A DNA stretch of 64,000 nt from UBA1361 sp041656375 (GCA_964410505.1 CAYPGR010000004.1:21670-85669); one strand, 5' to 3'. Shown: positions 7,212 through 16,279, counted from the first letter of the stretch. The notes: generated by a model not told the origin, from the sequence alone. Numbers and translations: made by a program.

Positions 7212-8999
7212 ATGAGTGGATTTATTGGTCGTGTCAGTGAAAATAGTATTAAAAATCATATATTAAAAGCTTTAAAGGTTTTACAATTCAAAGATGATGA
7301 TTCGACAGGGGTCTTATTATGTGGCCCCAAAAAATGTGAAATCTATAAAACGGTTGGTCAACTTAAAGATCTCCTCCCGCTTATTCCAGAGGAAGATGAT
7401 GGTTGTATTGGAATAGGGCATACCCGGTGGTCCACCTACACGAAACAAACTTTGAATAATGTTTATCCGATTCACTCCCAAAATAAACAGCTCTCGCTTG
7501 TCGTCCATGGATTAGTCGATAATATCTTAAATATCAAACGTAAATTGGTCAAAAAAGGTTATGTCTTCACGAGTAACTCGGCAGTCGAAGTAGTTGCGAA
7601 CCTCATTGAAGACTCAAGTGGCCAGGGTATTACGAATTTAGAGGCCCTCGGAAAAGCCGTTAACTTATTATCTGGGAGTTACGCGATTGTGGCAGTTTTT
7701 AAAGACGATCATGAACGTCTTTTCTTTGCGAAAAACGCGAGTCCGCTTATTATCGGTAAAAATGATCAAGCAATGGCGATAACGACTGATTTCCCCGCTA
7801 TTGCAGGGGATGCGCATAGTTATTACTATCCGCAGGACGGTGAAATCGGTTATATTACGAAAGATGAACTCTTTGTTTTTGATAACACCTTGAAACCGCA
7901 AGCGTTTACTTTCTCCGAAACATCGGCTTCTGAAGAATCACTTGAACTCGGTGATTACCCACACTATATGTTGAAAGAAATTGAAGAAGCCCCACGGGTC
8001 ATTCGCCGCTTAATTAATCAATATTTTGACGGCAGTAAATATCGGTTTGATGACCGGCTCATTGAACGGATTAATCATGCCGATAACATTGTCTTTATTG
8101 CCGCGGGTACAAGCTACAATTCCGCTTTGGTCGGACAACGTTACTTGCGTAACTTCAATAAAAAAGTTGATGTTTTTATTGCCAGTGAATGGATTTATTA
8201 CCCCTATCAAACTGGGACCAATCCGCTTTATGTCTTAATTTCACAATCGGGTGAAACCTCCGATATCTTAAAATGCCTAAAAGTAATTGAAACTTATGGT
8301 GGGGATGTCCTGGCGATTACAAACACTGAAGTATCGACTTTATATCGGCAGGCAGATTACCGCTTGTTGCTCCATGCCGGTACCGAAATTAGTGTCGCGA
8401 GCACGAAAGCATATATCGCCCAAATTACTTTGCTATCACTTCTTTATGCGCGGCTTGTGAATAAAATAACAACTATTGCGGCGCTTGAATTAGTAATTAC
8501 GGCGATTGAAGCCATTATTAGTCAAAGAGATGAAATTAAAAGGATTGCTAAGGACATTGCAGGTTCTAAAGATGTCTTTTTCCTTGGTCGTGGATTTGAT
8601 TATGATCTCGCAATTGAAGCCCAATTAAAACTTAAAGAAACTTCATACATTCACTCGGAAGCATATGCGGGCGGAGAAATCTTACACGGTCCGATTGCGC
8701 TCATTGAAAAAGAAACGCCGGTTGTGGTATTTGTAAGTGATGAAGCAACGGTGATTGCGATGCGTGAAGTCATTGAAGAATTAAAGAAACGGACCGATAA
8801 AATCATTATTTGTTCGGCAGCGCCATTTAATTTACCTACTGATCGTTTCTCCATCGAAAAACCAGTTCGCGGTTATCACAGTCCGATTGTCTTTGCGGTA
8901 TTTGCCCAATATTTAGCCTACTATACCGCCGTCTCTTTAAATCGGGATGTTGATCGCCCACGGAACTTAGCGAAGGCAGTGAAAGACCGCGATGTTTAA
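7212..8999 (+). CDS. glmS: GlmS-like glucosamine-6-phosphate synthase with inactive glutaminase domain
   Basis: 595 aa, full GlmS length. The C-terminal double-SIS isomerase half is intact: GTSYNSAL, SQSGETSD, STKAY, KLKE with the catalytic base glutamate, GEILHGP with the ring-opening histidine, and RNLAKAV near the end with the C-terminal lysine. The N-terminal Ntn glutaminase half has lost its chemistry. The nucleophilic Cys after Met is Ser (MSGFIG), the HNG oxyanion motif reads VHGLVDN with one residue deleted, and the glutamine-binding Asp in TDTE reads SAVE. It may use free ammonia or a partner glutaminase to make GlcN-6-P, or may only isomerise or bind sugar phosphates. SD AGAGG precedes ATG 7212. 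Confidence 0.85.
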   Translation: MSGFIGRVSENSIKNHILKALKVLQFKDDDSTGVLLCGPKKCEIYKTVGQLKDLLPLIPEEDDGCIGIGHTRWSTYTKQTLNNVYPIHSQNKQLSLVVHGLVDNILNIKRKLVKKGYVFTSNSAVEVVANLIEDSSGQGITNLEALGKAVNLLSGSYAIVAVFKDDHERLFFAKNASPLIIGKNDQAMAITTDFPAIAGDAHSYYYPQDGEIGYITKDELFVFDNTLKPQAFTFSETSASEESLELGDYPHYMLKEIEEAPRVIRRLINQYFDGSKYRFDDRLIERINHADNIVFIAAGTSYNSALVGQRYLRNFNKKVDVFIASEWIYYPYQTGTNPLYVLISQSGETSDILKCLKVIETYGGDVLAITNTEVSTLYRQADYRLLLHAGTEISVASTKAYIAQITLLSLLYARLVNKITTIAALELVITAIEAIISQRDEIKRIAKDIAGSKDVFFLGRGFDYDLAIEAQLKLKETSYIHSEAYAGGEILHGPIALIEKETPVVVFVSDEATVIAMREVIEELKKRTDKIIICSAAPFNLPTDRFSIEKPVRGYHSPIVFAVFAQYLAYYTAVSLNRDVDRPRNLAKAVKDRDV

Positions 9000-9633
9000 T
9001 AAGGCATTAGATTTTCGTTTTATGCTCTTTGAATACTATAAAGAGCTTCGGATGAGTGAAACTGAACTCGTCGTGCTTTTGTTCATTGAGCATTTGCAAC
9101 AAAAAGACACTGATTTTGTCACCCCCGATCTCATCAATTTACAATCAAATATTGACATTCGTCTAATTGATGAGACGATGGTCAAACTTGTCAGTAAAGG
9201 CTTTATTGAATTTAGTAATCGACACGGGAAAATGGTGACTTCTTTAAACCCATTACGAAAAAAATTGCAAACCCTTTTTGCGCTTGATTATGAGCAAGAA
9301 AAAGAGAATGCGACCGTTGATTTTTCAAATCAAACCGAAGAAATCTATGCCCTCATCCAAAATGGATTTGGTCGCTCTTTATCCCCCGTTGAACTGCAAA
9401 CCATTAATCAATGGTTTTCCTATGGTTATTCAGTTGCAATGATTAAAGAAGCTTATGAAGAAAGTCTAAAAAAGAAACGTTTTAATATTCGGGCCATTGA
9501 TAAGGCACTTCTTAAACTTGCGACCGCTGTTGATTATGCTGTTGAAGGTAAAAGCGCCCAGGATCCAAGTTATCGTAAAGACATCAAACAAACGTTAGAT
9601 GAAGTAAATAAAAAGATTAAAGATGACGAATAA
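8992..9633 (+). CDS. dnaD: DnaD-family replication initiation protein
   Basis: 213 aa. It has an N-terminal winged-helix-like region and a C-terminal DnaD domain (IQNGFGRSLSPVELQTINQW, with the YSVAMIKEAYEE and KKRFNIRAIDKAL motifs). DnaD helps load the replicative helicase at the origin and at restart sites in low-GC Firmicutes. It overlaps glmS by 8 nt and nth by 11 nt. The dnaD-nth pair is conserved in Bacilli. Confidence 0.88.
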   Translation: MFNKALDFRFMLFEYYKELRMSETELVVLLFIEHLQQKDTDFVTPDLINLQSNIDIRLIDETMVKLVSKGFIEFSNRHGKMVTSLNPLRKKLQTLFALDYEQEKENATVDFSNQTEEIYALIQNGFGRSLSPVELQTINQWFSYGYSVAMIKEAYEESLKKKRFNIRAIDKALLKLATAVDYAVEGKSAQDPSYRKDIKQTLDEVNKKIKDDE

Positions 9634-10258
9634 GAATAGAGATAAGATCCTCGCCTTCTTTGACGAGGCTTACCCGGATGTTCAGGGTGAATTAACCTAC
9701 CAAAAAGATTATGAATTGCTCATTGCGGTCGTTTTAAGTGCCCAATCTACCGATAAGTCCGTCAATCAAGTCACGACGAAGTTATTTGGTGATTATCCGA
9801 CTTTTGACGCACTCAAAACACTAAAAGAAACCGATTATGCCGTGTATTTTAAAACTCTTGGCCTTTATCGGAATAAGGCCAAACACATTTATCAACTTGT
9901 CAATATGCTCGATAAAGACTATCAAGGACGCGTTCCTCAAGATAAGGAATCCTTAATGGCCCTTCCTGGGGTTGGTATTAAAACCGCGAATGTGGTGCGC
10001 GGGGAACTATTTAAAATTCCCGAAATTGCCGTTGATACCCATGTTGCTCGGGTTTCTAAACGATTAGGGTTTGCTACACTTGATGATCAGGTAAATGTCA
10101 TTGAAAGCAAACTTCAAACACTTATCCCTCAGAAACGATGGATTAAAACGCACCATCAAATGATTCACTTTGGTCGCTATTTTTGCAAAGCCAAAAAACC
10201 GCGTTGCAAAGAATGCCCGCTCATTGATCTTTGTCTTGAGAAAAAGAAAAATTTATAA
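9623..10258 (+). CDS. nth: Endonuclease III (DNA glycosylase/AP lyase)
   Basis: 211 aa, standard length. The helix-hairpin-helix LPGVGIKTANVV carries the catalytic Lys, followed by DTHVARVSKRLG with the catalytic Asp. The C-terminal [4Fe-4S] site has C-x6-C-x2-C-x5-C spacing. It removes oxidised pyrimidines. Its stop overlaps the end of convergent recU by 6 nt, with no terminator between them. Confidence 0.96.
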   Translation: MTNKNRDKILAFFDEAYPDVQGELTYQKDYELLIAVVLSAQSTDKSVNQVTTKLFGDYPTFDALKTLKETDYAVYFKTLGLYRNKAKHIYQLVNMLDKDYQGRVPQDKESLMALPGVGIKTANVVRGELFKIPEIAVDTHVARVSKRLGFATLDDQVNVIESKLQTLIPQKRWIKTHHQMIHFGRYFCKAKKPRCKECPLIDLCLEKKKNL

Positions 10259-10837
10259 CGAAAAGAGTGTTATCACGGCAGGTAAGTAGTTTAAGATTGG
10301 GTTGATGTTATAAGGGACATGGATCCCTTTTTCTTTAATTAAAGAATACGGAATCGATTTTCGTTCTCCATTATTAGAGGCAGCAATCACAAAGGAGGCC
10401 GGTAAAACATAGACTTCGTTTTTTAAAGCAAATTCAATAATGAAAAAGGCAATGCCACCATGTTTGATGACGTTTTCTAAATGCTTAATTTGATGGTCGG
10501 AAATATTATTAAGCGGGAAACTTGTCTTAAGTTGGGTACTCTTTGCCTCGAAGTCGAGATATCGATTGCGATAAAGGCCATTGTAATCGGTCGTCGATTG
10601 TTTTTCAAAATAGGCATTCGTTATTTTGGCCCCCTTCGAGTAATCAATTTTTACAACGTTGATCGGGGTCGGTCGTTTTGTAATGAGGGCAATATCATGC
10701 ATTAAATAATAATCATTCGCAGCGTTAATGATCTTTTCTAGTTGCATCCCGCGGTTTCCGGGTGAAGTCGGCATACTTTTTTTCCGTGAGGTCGCAACTG
10801 ACTTCGCGGTATATGGTTTAGAAGGATAATTGACCAT
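10253..10837 (-). CDS. recU: Holliday junction resolvase RecU
   Basis: 194 aa. Signatures are NRGMQLEKIINAANDYY, the STTDYNG motif with the catalytic Asp, and LDFEAKST with the Glu-x-Lys pair. RecU cleaves four-way junctions during recombination and segregation in Firmicutes. In Bacillus it is paired with ponA, which is absent here. Its ATG overlaps the stop of the upstream exonuclease by one base, so they form an operon. Confidence 0.93.
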   Translation of the reverse strand: MVNYPSKPYTAKSVATSRKKSMPTSPGNRGMQLEKIINAANDYYLMHDIALITKRPTPINVVKIDYSKGAKITNAYFEKQSTTDYNGLYRNRYLDFEAKSTQLKTSFPLNNISDHQIKHLENVIKHGGIAFFIIEFALKNEVYVLPASFVIAASNNGERKSIPYSLIKEKGIHVPYNINPILNYLPAVITLFSL

Positions 10838-11562
10838 TAGACGATTTCTTCCTCAAGATACTTATAAATATCTTCTGCTGTAACCGTGCCCCCTTCTTTA
10901 ATCTTTTGGAGGGCCTTTTTAATGGGGCGAGGCACATTATTGATATTGAGAAGTACGGCCGCATAGCGTTCTTTGATGATCTCGGGTTTTTTAAATAGTT
11001 CGTTAAAGAGATAACCAAGAAGTAGGGCATCATTTAAAGGATCGTGGGCTGGTTCAATCGTCGGTATTTCAAATAGCTTGCAGAGATTTGTGAGAGATAA
11101 CGTATTATTTTTGTCGTCTTTGATGTATTCACTCACGAGGGTACTTAGATCAAGATGGTTCTTGATAATGGTTGTGACAATCCCATGATTAGCTTCAGGC
11201 GTATAAAGAAGTGATTGTTTTAAAATCCGAACATCATGGCTCCCGAAAGTGACGAAACGACTTTTTGAAAAATTCGTGCCAACATACTTTTTAAGTAACG
11301 GCAAAGCTTCTTCAAAACCGATTCCTTCTTTCGCCAGGAGATCACTCGTGATGCCGGTTAATTCTTCAACGAGACGGCCAACATTATGCTTTGCCAACAC
11401 ATATTTTTTGAAACCAGGATAGAACTTTTTGACGGTTCCGTCCGGATTAAGCGTGGCTTTAACAGCGCCAATGGCAATGGTCTCATGGCTAAACTGGGTC
11501 CCCTCTAAATCAAGAAAAACAATTTGTTTACGGCCTCGGACTTGTTTCAGCAATTTTTTCAT
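10837..11562 (-). CDS. DEDDh-type 3'-5' exonuclease (DnaQ superfamily)
   Basis: 241 aa. ExoI motif FLDLEGTQ supplies Asp and Glu, and ExoIII motif HDPLNDA supplies the His and Asp. The intermediate DVRILKQS/HLDLSTL region provides the ExoII aspartate. It resembles the KapD/sporulation-inhibitor type of single-domain exonuclease rather than a polymerase proofreading subunit. On the minus strand TATAAT (11575-11570), preceded by TGG, lies 7 nt before the ATG and no SD is present, suggesting a leaderless mRNA. The target is unknown. Confidence 0.8.
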   Translation of the reverse strand: MKKLLKQVRGRKQIVFLDLEGTQFSHETIAIGAVKATLNPDGTVKKFYPGFKKYVLAKHNVGRLVEELTGITSDLLAKEGIGFEEALPLLKKYVGTNFSKSRFVTFGSHDVRILKQSLLYTPEANHGIVTTIIKNHLDLSTLVSEYIKDDKNNTLSLTNLCKLFEIPTIEPAHDPLNDALLLGYLFNELFKKPEIIKERYAAVLLNINNVPRPIKKALQKIKEGGTVTAEDIYKYLEEEIV

Positions 11563-11605
11563 ATTCTAAATTATACCATAACCATATTTATCATGCTTTG
11601 CTTTA

Positions 11606-11634
11606 TTGCCTTTACCCCCTTTTACATATATAAT
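11606..11634 (+). promoter_or_regulatory. Promoter of gpsB (and possibly rnpB-pgsA)
   Basis: TTGCCT (11606-11611), 17-bp spacer, TATAAT (11629-11634). It lies 18 nt upstream of the gpsB ATG and supports the shorter start. Confidence 0.75.
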
Positions 11635-11652
11635 ATGTATGCGAGGTTACAC

Positions 11653-12003
11653 ATGGCGGAAAAAATACGACTGGATGCTGAAAAAATTCTTAAGAAAAAG
11701 TTCAAAGCAAAAAGTGGCGGTTATGATGCTTTAGAAGTGGATGAATATCTTGATTTAGTGCGCGAAGAATACCTCGTTTTAATGGCGAAGGAAACGGAAC
11801 TCAATCACCTTCTCACTAAAGCCGATAAACTGACAGCCCGGAATGTGGATCTTGAAGCGCTTAATTTACAATTAACCCGCAAAGTTGCCGAATTAGAACG
11901 CCTGGTCGCTAAAGGTGGGACAACGATGGAAAACTTACGGAAAATTGACAAATATGAGCGACAATTATGGGCGCTCGGGGTTGACCCTGGGAAAGTTAAA
12001 TAA
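11653..12003 (+). CDS. gpsB: GpsB/DivIVA-like cell-division protein
   Basis: 116 aa from ATG 11653 (MAEKIRLDAEKILKKKF), with GAGG 6 nt upstream and a promoter between this start and the longer upstream reading frame. The N-terminal DivIVA lipid-binding motif (ILKKKFKAKSGGYDALEVDEYLD) is followed by a coiled coil to about residue 95. GpsB couples division and envelope growth. The gene sits immediately upstream of the RNase P RNA gene, exactly as in Bacillus. Confidence 0.88.
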   Translation: MAEKIRLDAEKILKKKFKAKSGGYDALEVDEYLDLVREEYLVLMAKETELNHLLTKADKLTARNVDLEALNLQLTRKVAELERLVAKGGTTMENLRKIDKYERQLWALGVDPGKVK

Positions 12004-12008
12004 TCAAT

Positions 12009-12354
12009 ACATTCGATCTGGATGATTGCTGGTACTTCGGTATTAGAGGAAAGTCCATGCTCGCACTTGCTGAGATGCAAGTAGTGATTGCGCTAGCGGA
12101 AAAAATAACGCTAGGTATAGAGGAGTCTATAACGGCGAAGAATGACCTAAGTCCTTGGATATGGTCGGCCTTCCTAAGGTGCCACAGTGACGAAGTTAAG
12201 GGGAAACTCTTAAGTGGAACGTTGGTAAACCCCGCAAGCGAGAAACCTAAATTTGGTAAGGGAAATAGCAAGGAAGAAATGAATTCTGCGCTGTATGTTC
12301 ACGCATAGATAAATAATTATCCTTCGACAGAACATGGCTTATAGGATCGAATAC
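12009..12354 (+). ncRNA. rnpB: RNase P RNA, type B
   Basis: About 346 nt. The conserved blocks are GAGGAAAGTCCATGCTCGCA at about 12047, GTGCCACAGTGACGAAG near 12179, GTGGAACG near 12213, GTAAACCCCGCAAGCGAGAAA near 12227, and ACAGAACATGGCTTATAGG near 12327. The termini pair as P1 (ATTCGATC 12011-12018 with GATCGAAT 12345-12352). The layout matches the Bacillus B-type ribozyme, which trims tRNA 5' leaders. Ends are approximate. It is wedged between gpsB and pgsA with no visible terminator. Confidence 0.96.
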
Positions 12355-12370
12355 TCACTAAAGGAGATTT

Positions 12371-12982
12371 ATGAATCTACCAAATAAACTAACAACGATT
12401 AGAATGGGACTTGTTGTCCTCCTCATTATTTTTTTACTTATCCCTTATGAAGCACTTGGGATGACCATGCCGATTGTTTTCGGTAATGTGAGCCTTTTAT
12501 ACTTTATCGGTGCGATTGTATTTTTAGTTGCCTCTATTACGGACTATTTTGATGGCTACCTTGCCCGGAAATTTAACCTGATTACAAATTATGGTAAATT
12601 CATGGACCCCATCGCTGATAAATTGTTAGTTAATTCACTTTTGATTATTCTAATTAGTCCGCAAATGACTGGGCAAATCGGGGTATTGCCGCTATTTGTC
12701 ATCTTGATGATTGGTCGTGATATTGTGGTTGATGGTTTTCGGCTCGTGGCGGCGAACCAAAACAAAGTTTTGGCCGCAAATATTTTTGGGAAACTTAAAA
12801 CCGTTTTACAAATGGTGGCGATTACGATGTATTTATTTAATGATTTTCCGTTCTCACTTCTTTATGGCACGGCTTTCCCATATGTTAGTTTTATCATGAT
12901 GGGACTTGCCACGGTGGTGTCTCTACTTTCTGGCTTTATTTACATTTTTCAAAACATGAGTGTATTAAAGGAATCAAAATGA
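12371..12982 (+). CDS. pgsA: CDP-diacylglycerol-glycerol-3-phosphate 3-phosphatidyltransferase
   Basis: 203 aa membrane protein with about five hydrophobic segments. The CDP-alcohol phosphotransferase signature is complete: DYFDGYLAR, then eight residues, then GKFMDPIADK. It makes phosphatidylglycerophosphate, the precursor of phosphatidylglycerol and cardiolipin. AAAGGAG lies 5-11 nt upstream, just after the RNase P RNA 3' end. Its last 4 nt overlap cinA. Confidence 0.95.
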   Translation: MNLPNKLTTIRMGLVVLLIIFLLIPYEALGMTMPIVFGNVSLLYFIGAIVFLVASITDYFDGYLARKFNLITNYGKFMDPIADKLLVNSLLIILISPQMTGQIGVLPLFVILMIGRDIVVDGFRLVAANQNKVLAANIFGKLKTVLQMVAITMYLFNDFPFSLLYGTAFPYVSFIMMGLATVVSLLSGFIYIFQNMSVLKESK

Positions 12983-13449
12983 AGAATCATTTAATTCTAG
13001 AAAAGATGATGGATCTCGGTTTAAAACTCGGCAGTGTTGAATCATTTACCGGTGGCCTTTTTGCATCAACTGTTGTTAATTATCCCGGGGTTTCTTCGAT
13101 TTTTAAAGGAAGTGTCGTTGCTTACCAAGATGATGTTAAACATCGGGTCCTAAAAATATCGGAAACTGATTTAAAAAAATATGGCGCAGTCTCGAGCGTT
13201 GTCGCCCTTGAAATGGCGCGTAACGGCCAAAAATTACTCGATGTTGATTTTTGTATTGCGTTTACAGGCAATGCGGGTCCGACGAGTGTGGATGAACATG
13301 ATGTTGGTGAAGTGTTTATCGCCCTTGCCTATCGAGAGGATGAAATCCTTGTTCATTTTAAGATTAAAGGTGATCGTCAAAAAGTGCGGACCGAAGCCGT
13401 TGAACGTGGTTTTGAGATTCTTGATCGTGTATTAGAAAATTACAAATAG
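12979..13449 (+). CDS. CinA C-terminal domain protein (PncC-type nicotinamide-nucleotide amidase)
   Basis: 156 aa comprising only the C-terminal CinA domain. ESFTGGLFA, the following SIFKGSVVAYQDDVK stretch and FTGNAGP are characteristic. The N-terminal MoCF-like domain of full CinA is absent. Stand-alone members deamidate NMN in pyridine nucleotide salvage. The pgsA-cinA-recA order is conserved in many Firmicutes. Confidence 0.88.
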   Translation: MKNHLILEKMMDLGLKLGSVESFTGGLFASTVVNYPGVSSIFKGSVVAYQDDVKHRVLKISETDLKKYGAVSSVVALEMARNGQKLLDVDFCIAFTGNAGPTSVDEHDVGEVFIALAYREDEILVHFKIKGDRQKVRTEAVERGFEILDRVLENYK

Positions 13450-13477
13450 ATGTATTTATAAATAAGGAGATATAAAT

Positions 13478-14458
13478 ATGGCAAAGAATGAAGATAAGAA
13501 TATATTAGCCGAGACCCTAAAAGAAATCGAAAAATCTTTTGGGAAAGGCGCGATTATGAAACTTGGCGATCGCCCCGTTGTTAATGTTGATGTTATCCCG
13601 ACGGGATCATTATTAATTGACCAAGCGCTTGGCGTTGGCGGCTACCCCAAAGGCCGAATTATTGAAATTTTCGGACCTGAAAGTAGTGGTAAAACAACCC
13701 TCGCATTACATGCCATTGCCGAATGTCAAAAGAAAGGTGGCCAAGCGGCATTCGTTGACGCTGAACACGCCATCGATCCTATTTATGCAAAAAATTTAGG
13801 CATTAATATTGATGAACTTATTTTGGCCCAACCGGATTCCGGAGAACAAGCACTTGAGATTGTTGTTCGGTTAGCGGAAAGTGGCGTGATCGACTTAATC
13901 ATTGTTGATAGTGTCGCCGCTTTAGTGCCTGAAGCCGAACTAACTGGCGAGATGGGTGATAATCAAGTTGGCGCACAAGCACGGTTGATGTCGAAAGCTA
14001 TGCGTAAATTAGCGGGTGTTTTAAACAAAGCAGAATGTACAGTTATCTTTATCAATCAACTCCGGGAAAAAGTGGGTGTCATCTATGGTAATCCGGAAGT
14101 CACTTCTGGTGGCCGCGCCCTTAAATTCTATTCATCGATCCGCATTGATATTCGTCGGGGTGAAGCCATTAAACAAGGGCCAAAACTCGTGGGTAATCAA
14201 GCAAAGATTCGGATTGTAAAAAATAAAGTTGCACCCCCATTTGCCGCGTGTGAAATTGATATCATTTACGGTAAAGGGATTTCGAAGATTGGGGAGATTA
14301 TTGAACTCTCAGTTGAAAAGGGATTCATTAAAAAATCAGGTTCTTGGTATGAATACGATGGTCAAAAAATCGGTCAAGGAAAAGAAGCTGCCCAAAACTA
14401 TATTCTTGAACGCGAAGAACTACTAATCAAGTTAGAAGCCGCGGTTCGCGCCGCTTAA
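13478..14458 (+). CDS. recA: Recombinase RecA
   Basis: 326 aa, slightly shorter than B. subtilis RecA, with a reduced acidic tail. The Walker A motif GPESSGKTT is at residues 66-74. LIIVDSVAALVP is Walker B, the GEMGDNQVGAQARLMSKA segment is loop 1, and NQLREKVGVIYGNPE leads into loop 2. AAGGAGAT lies upstream of ATG 13478. I see no SOS-box-like site in the 28 nt before it. Confidence 0.97.
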   Translation: MAKNEDKNILAETLKEIEKSFGKGAIMKLGDRPVVNVDVIPTGSLLIDQALGVGGYPKGRIIEIFGPESSGKTTLALHAIAECQKKGGQAAFVDAEHAIDPIYAKNLGINIDELILAQPDSGEQALEIVVRLAESGVIDLIIVDSVAALVPEAELTGEMGDNQVGAQARLMSKAMRKLAGVLNKAECTVIFINQLREKVGVIYGNPEVTSGGRALKFYSSIRIDIRRGEAIKQGPKLVGNQAKIRIVKNKVAPPFAACEIDIIYGKGISKIGEIIELSVEKGFIKKSGSWYEYDGQKIGQGKEAAQNYILEREELLIKLEAAVRAA

Positions 14459-14483
14459 TTGGCCTAACTTAGATGAAAAAATT

Positions 14484-14510
14484 AACCTCGGAATAGTTCC
14501 GAGGTTTTTT
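14484..14510 (+). terminator. recA terminator
   Basis: 10-bp stem AACCTCGGAA/TTCCGAGGTT with a 3-nt loop and a T6 run. Confidence 0.9.
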
Positions 14511-14728
14511 AAATGCAATCACTTTTATAATATTTGCAATCTTGTTATAATCTAAATGCGCACAAAGTGCGTTCACCTAAACAAGTTGTTAGGTTATTAA
14601 TTCACTTGATTAAAAATTATTAAAAAATTAAAAATTTAGCATTAATGATGTAGCAATAATTGTTTAGAAAATAACTATTTTAAGTTTGGTTTCAAACAAA
14701 AATAACAACAACGAAAGAAGGAAAAAAT
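14511..14728 (+). other. AT-rich leader region of rny
   Basis: This 218-nt intergenic region holds a TATAAT box at about 14546, then two small hairpins: CGCAC/GTGCG around AAA near 14560-14572, and ACCTAA/TTAGGT with an 8-nt loop near 14577-14596. About 120 nt of very AT-rich sequence then runs to GAAGGA before the rny ATG. The long leader is compatible with a post-transcriptionally controlled mRNA, but I recognise no known riboswitch class. Confidence 0.5.
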
Positions 14729-16279
14729 ATGGAATGGTTATATTATTTGCTATTTCTTCTTGTCGGACTTGGAATTGGGATTGGATTATTCTTCCTTATC
14801 CCAGCCTTTAAAGCAAAACAAGCATTTGCAAAAGCACAAAAAACAATTAAAGAAGCAGAAATTAAGGCCGAACACATTGTTAAGAGTGCGGAATTAGATG
14901 CAAAGCAATTCGTTTATGAAGGAAAACAAGAACTCGAAAGAGCTGGCAAAGAACGACGTGCCCAAATTAGTGAGTTAGAAAGACTCCTGACCGATCGCGA
15001 AAAGGGCATTGAACGTCGCGATCAATTACTCTTAAGCAAAGAGCAATCTTTAGATGCTCGTCATGAAAATCTCAATGGCAAAATCAAAGAAGCAGATGAA
15101 CTTAAAAAGCAACTTCAAGTACGGATTGATTCAATTATTTCCGAACTAGAAAAAGTTGCCCAAATGACGGTAAGTGAAGCACGCACAGAACTCTTCAGTC
15201 GCGTCGACGCCAAGCTTGAAAAAGAAATCGCCCTTTACATTAAACAACGTGAAGATGAAGCCGATATTCAAGTGAACGATAGGGCCCGTGATATCCTTGC
15301 AAATACCATTGCACGGTATAGTCAAGAAGTGACCACTGAAAGAACGGTAAGTGCCGTTAGCTTACCAAGTGATGAAATGAAGGGTCGTATCATCGGTCGT
15401 GAAGGCCGTAATATTCGCTCGTTAGAACAATTACTTGGGGTCGATATTTTAATTGACGATACTCCTGAAGTGATTACGGTTTCATGCTTTGATCCAATTC
15501 GGCGTGAAACAGCAAGACGGACGATTGAGATCTTAGTTAAAGACGGCCGTATTCAACCAAGTCGGATTGAAGAAGTCGTTGCCAAAGCAAAAGAAGAATT
15601 AGATGAAGTGATTTTAAAAGCAGGTAAAGATGCTTTAGCGGAATTAGGAATTCCAAACGTTCACCGCGAAATGATTCCTTTTGTTGGTCGTTTAAAATAT
15701 CGGACCTCATACGGACAAAGTGCACTAAAACATAGTATTGAAGTCGCACATTTATGTGGGATTATGGCCGCGGAACTTGGTCTTGATGTAACTAAAGCAA
15801 AACGAGCGGGGCTTTTCCATGATATTGGGAAGTCAGCTGACTTTGAATTAGAAGGTAGTCACGTTGAAGTCGGGGCGCGCCTTGCGAAAAAGTACAATGA
15901 ACCAGATTACGTCATTGATGGCATTGAAAGTCATCATGGTGATAAAGAATCACGCTTCATTTTCAGTCAACTTGTCATCGCTGCGGACACATTAAGTGCT
16001 GCCCGTCCTGGTGCAAGAACTGAAACATTAGAAAATTATATTAAACGTCTTGAACAACTTGAAGCAATTTGTAAATCATATGATGGCGTTCAAACAAGCT
16101 ACGCCATGCAAAGCGGACGCGAAGTCCGGGTAATGGTTTATCCTGATAAAGTTGATGATGTAATGGTTAATAAGTTAGTTCGTGATATTCGTGAAAGAAT
16201 TGAAAATGAAATGACCTACCCTGGCCAAATTAAAGTTTCAGTGATTCGTGAATACCGTGCCAACGATGTCGCAAAATAA
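14729..16279 (+). CDS. rny: Ribonuclease Y
   Basis: 516 aa. An N-terminal membrane anchor (residues ~3-25) is followed by a long coiled coil to about residue 190. A KH domain follows (LPSDEMKGRIIGREGRNIRSLEQ), and then an HD phosphohydrolase domain with HDIGKS and HH-containing metal sites. It initiates mRNA decay at the membrane. The stop overlaps the ymdB start by one base, and the downstream miaB-ymcA pair supplies a candidate Y-complex subunit. Confidence 0.96.
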   Translation: MEWLYYLLFLLVGLGIGIGLFFLIPAFKAKQAFAKAQKTIKEAEIKAEHIVKSAELDAKQFVYEGKQELERAGKERRAQISELERLLTDREKGIERRDQLLLSKEQSLDARHENLNGKIKEADELKKQLQVRIDSIISELEKVAQMTVSEARTELFSRVDAKLEKEIALYIKQREDEADIQVNDRARDILANTIARYSQEVTTERTVSAVSLPSDEMKGRIIGREGRNIRSLEQLLGVDILIDDTPEVITVSCFDPIRRETARRTIEILVKDGRIQPSRIEEVVAKAKEELDEVILKAGKDALAELGIPNVHREMIPFVGRLKYRTSYGQSALKHSIEVAHLCGIMAAELGLDVTKAKRAGLFHDIGKSADFELEGSHVEVGARLAKKYNEPDYVIDGIESHHGDKESRFIFSQLVIAADTLSAARPGARTETLENYIKRLEQLEAICKSYDGVQTSYAMQSGREVRVMVYPDKVDDVMVNKLVRDIRERIENEMTYPGQIKVSVIREYRANDVAK

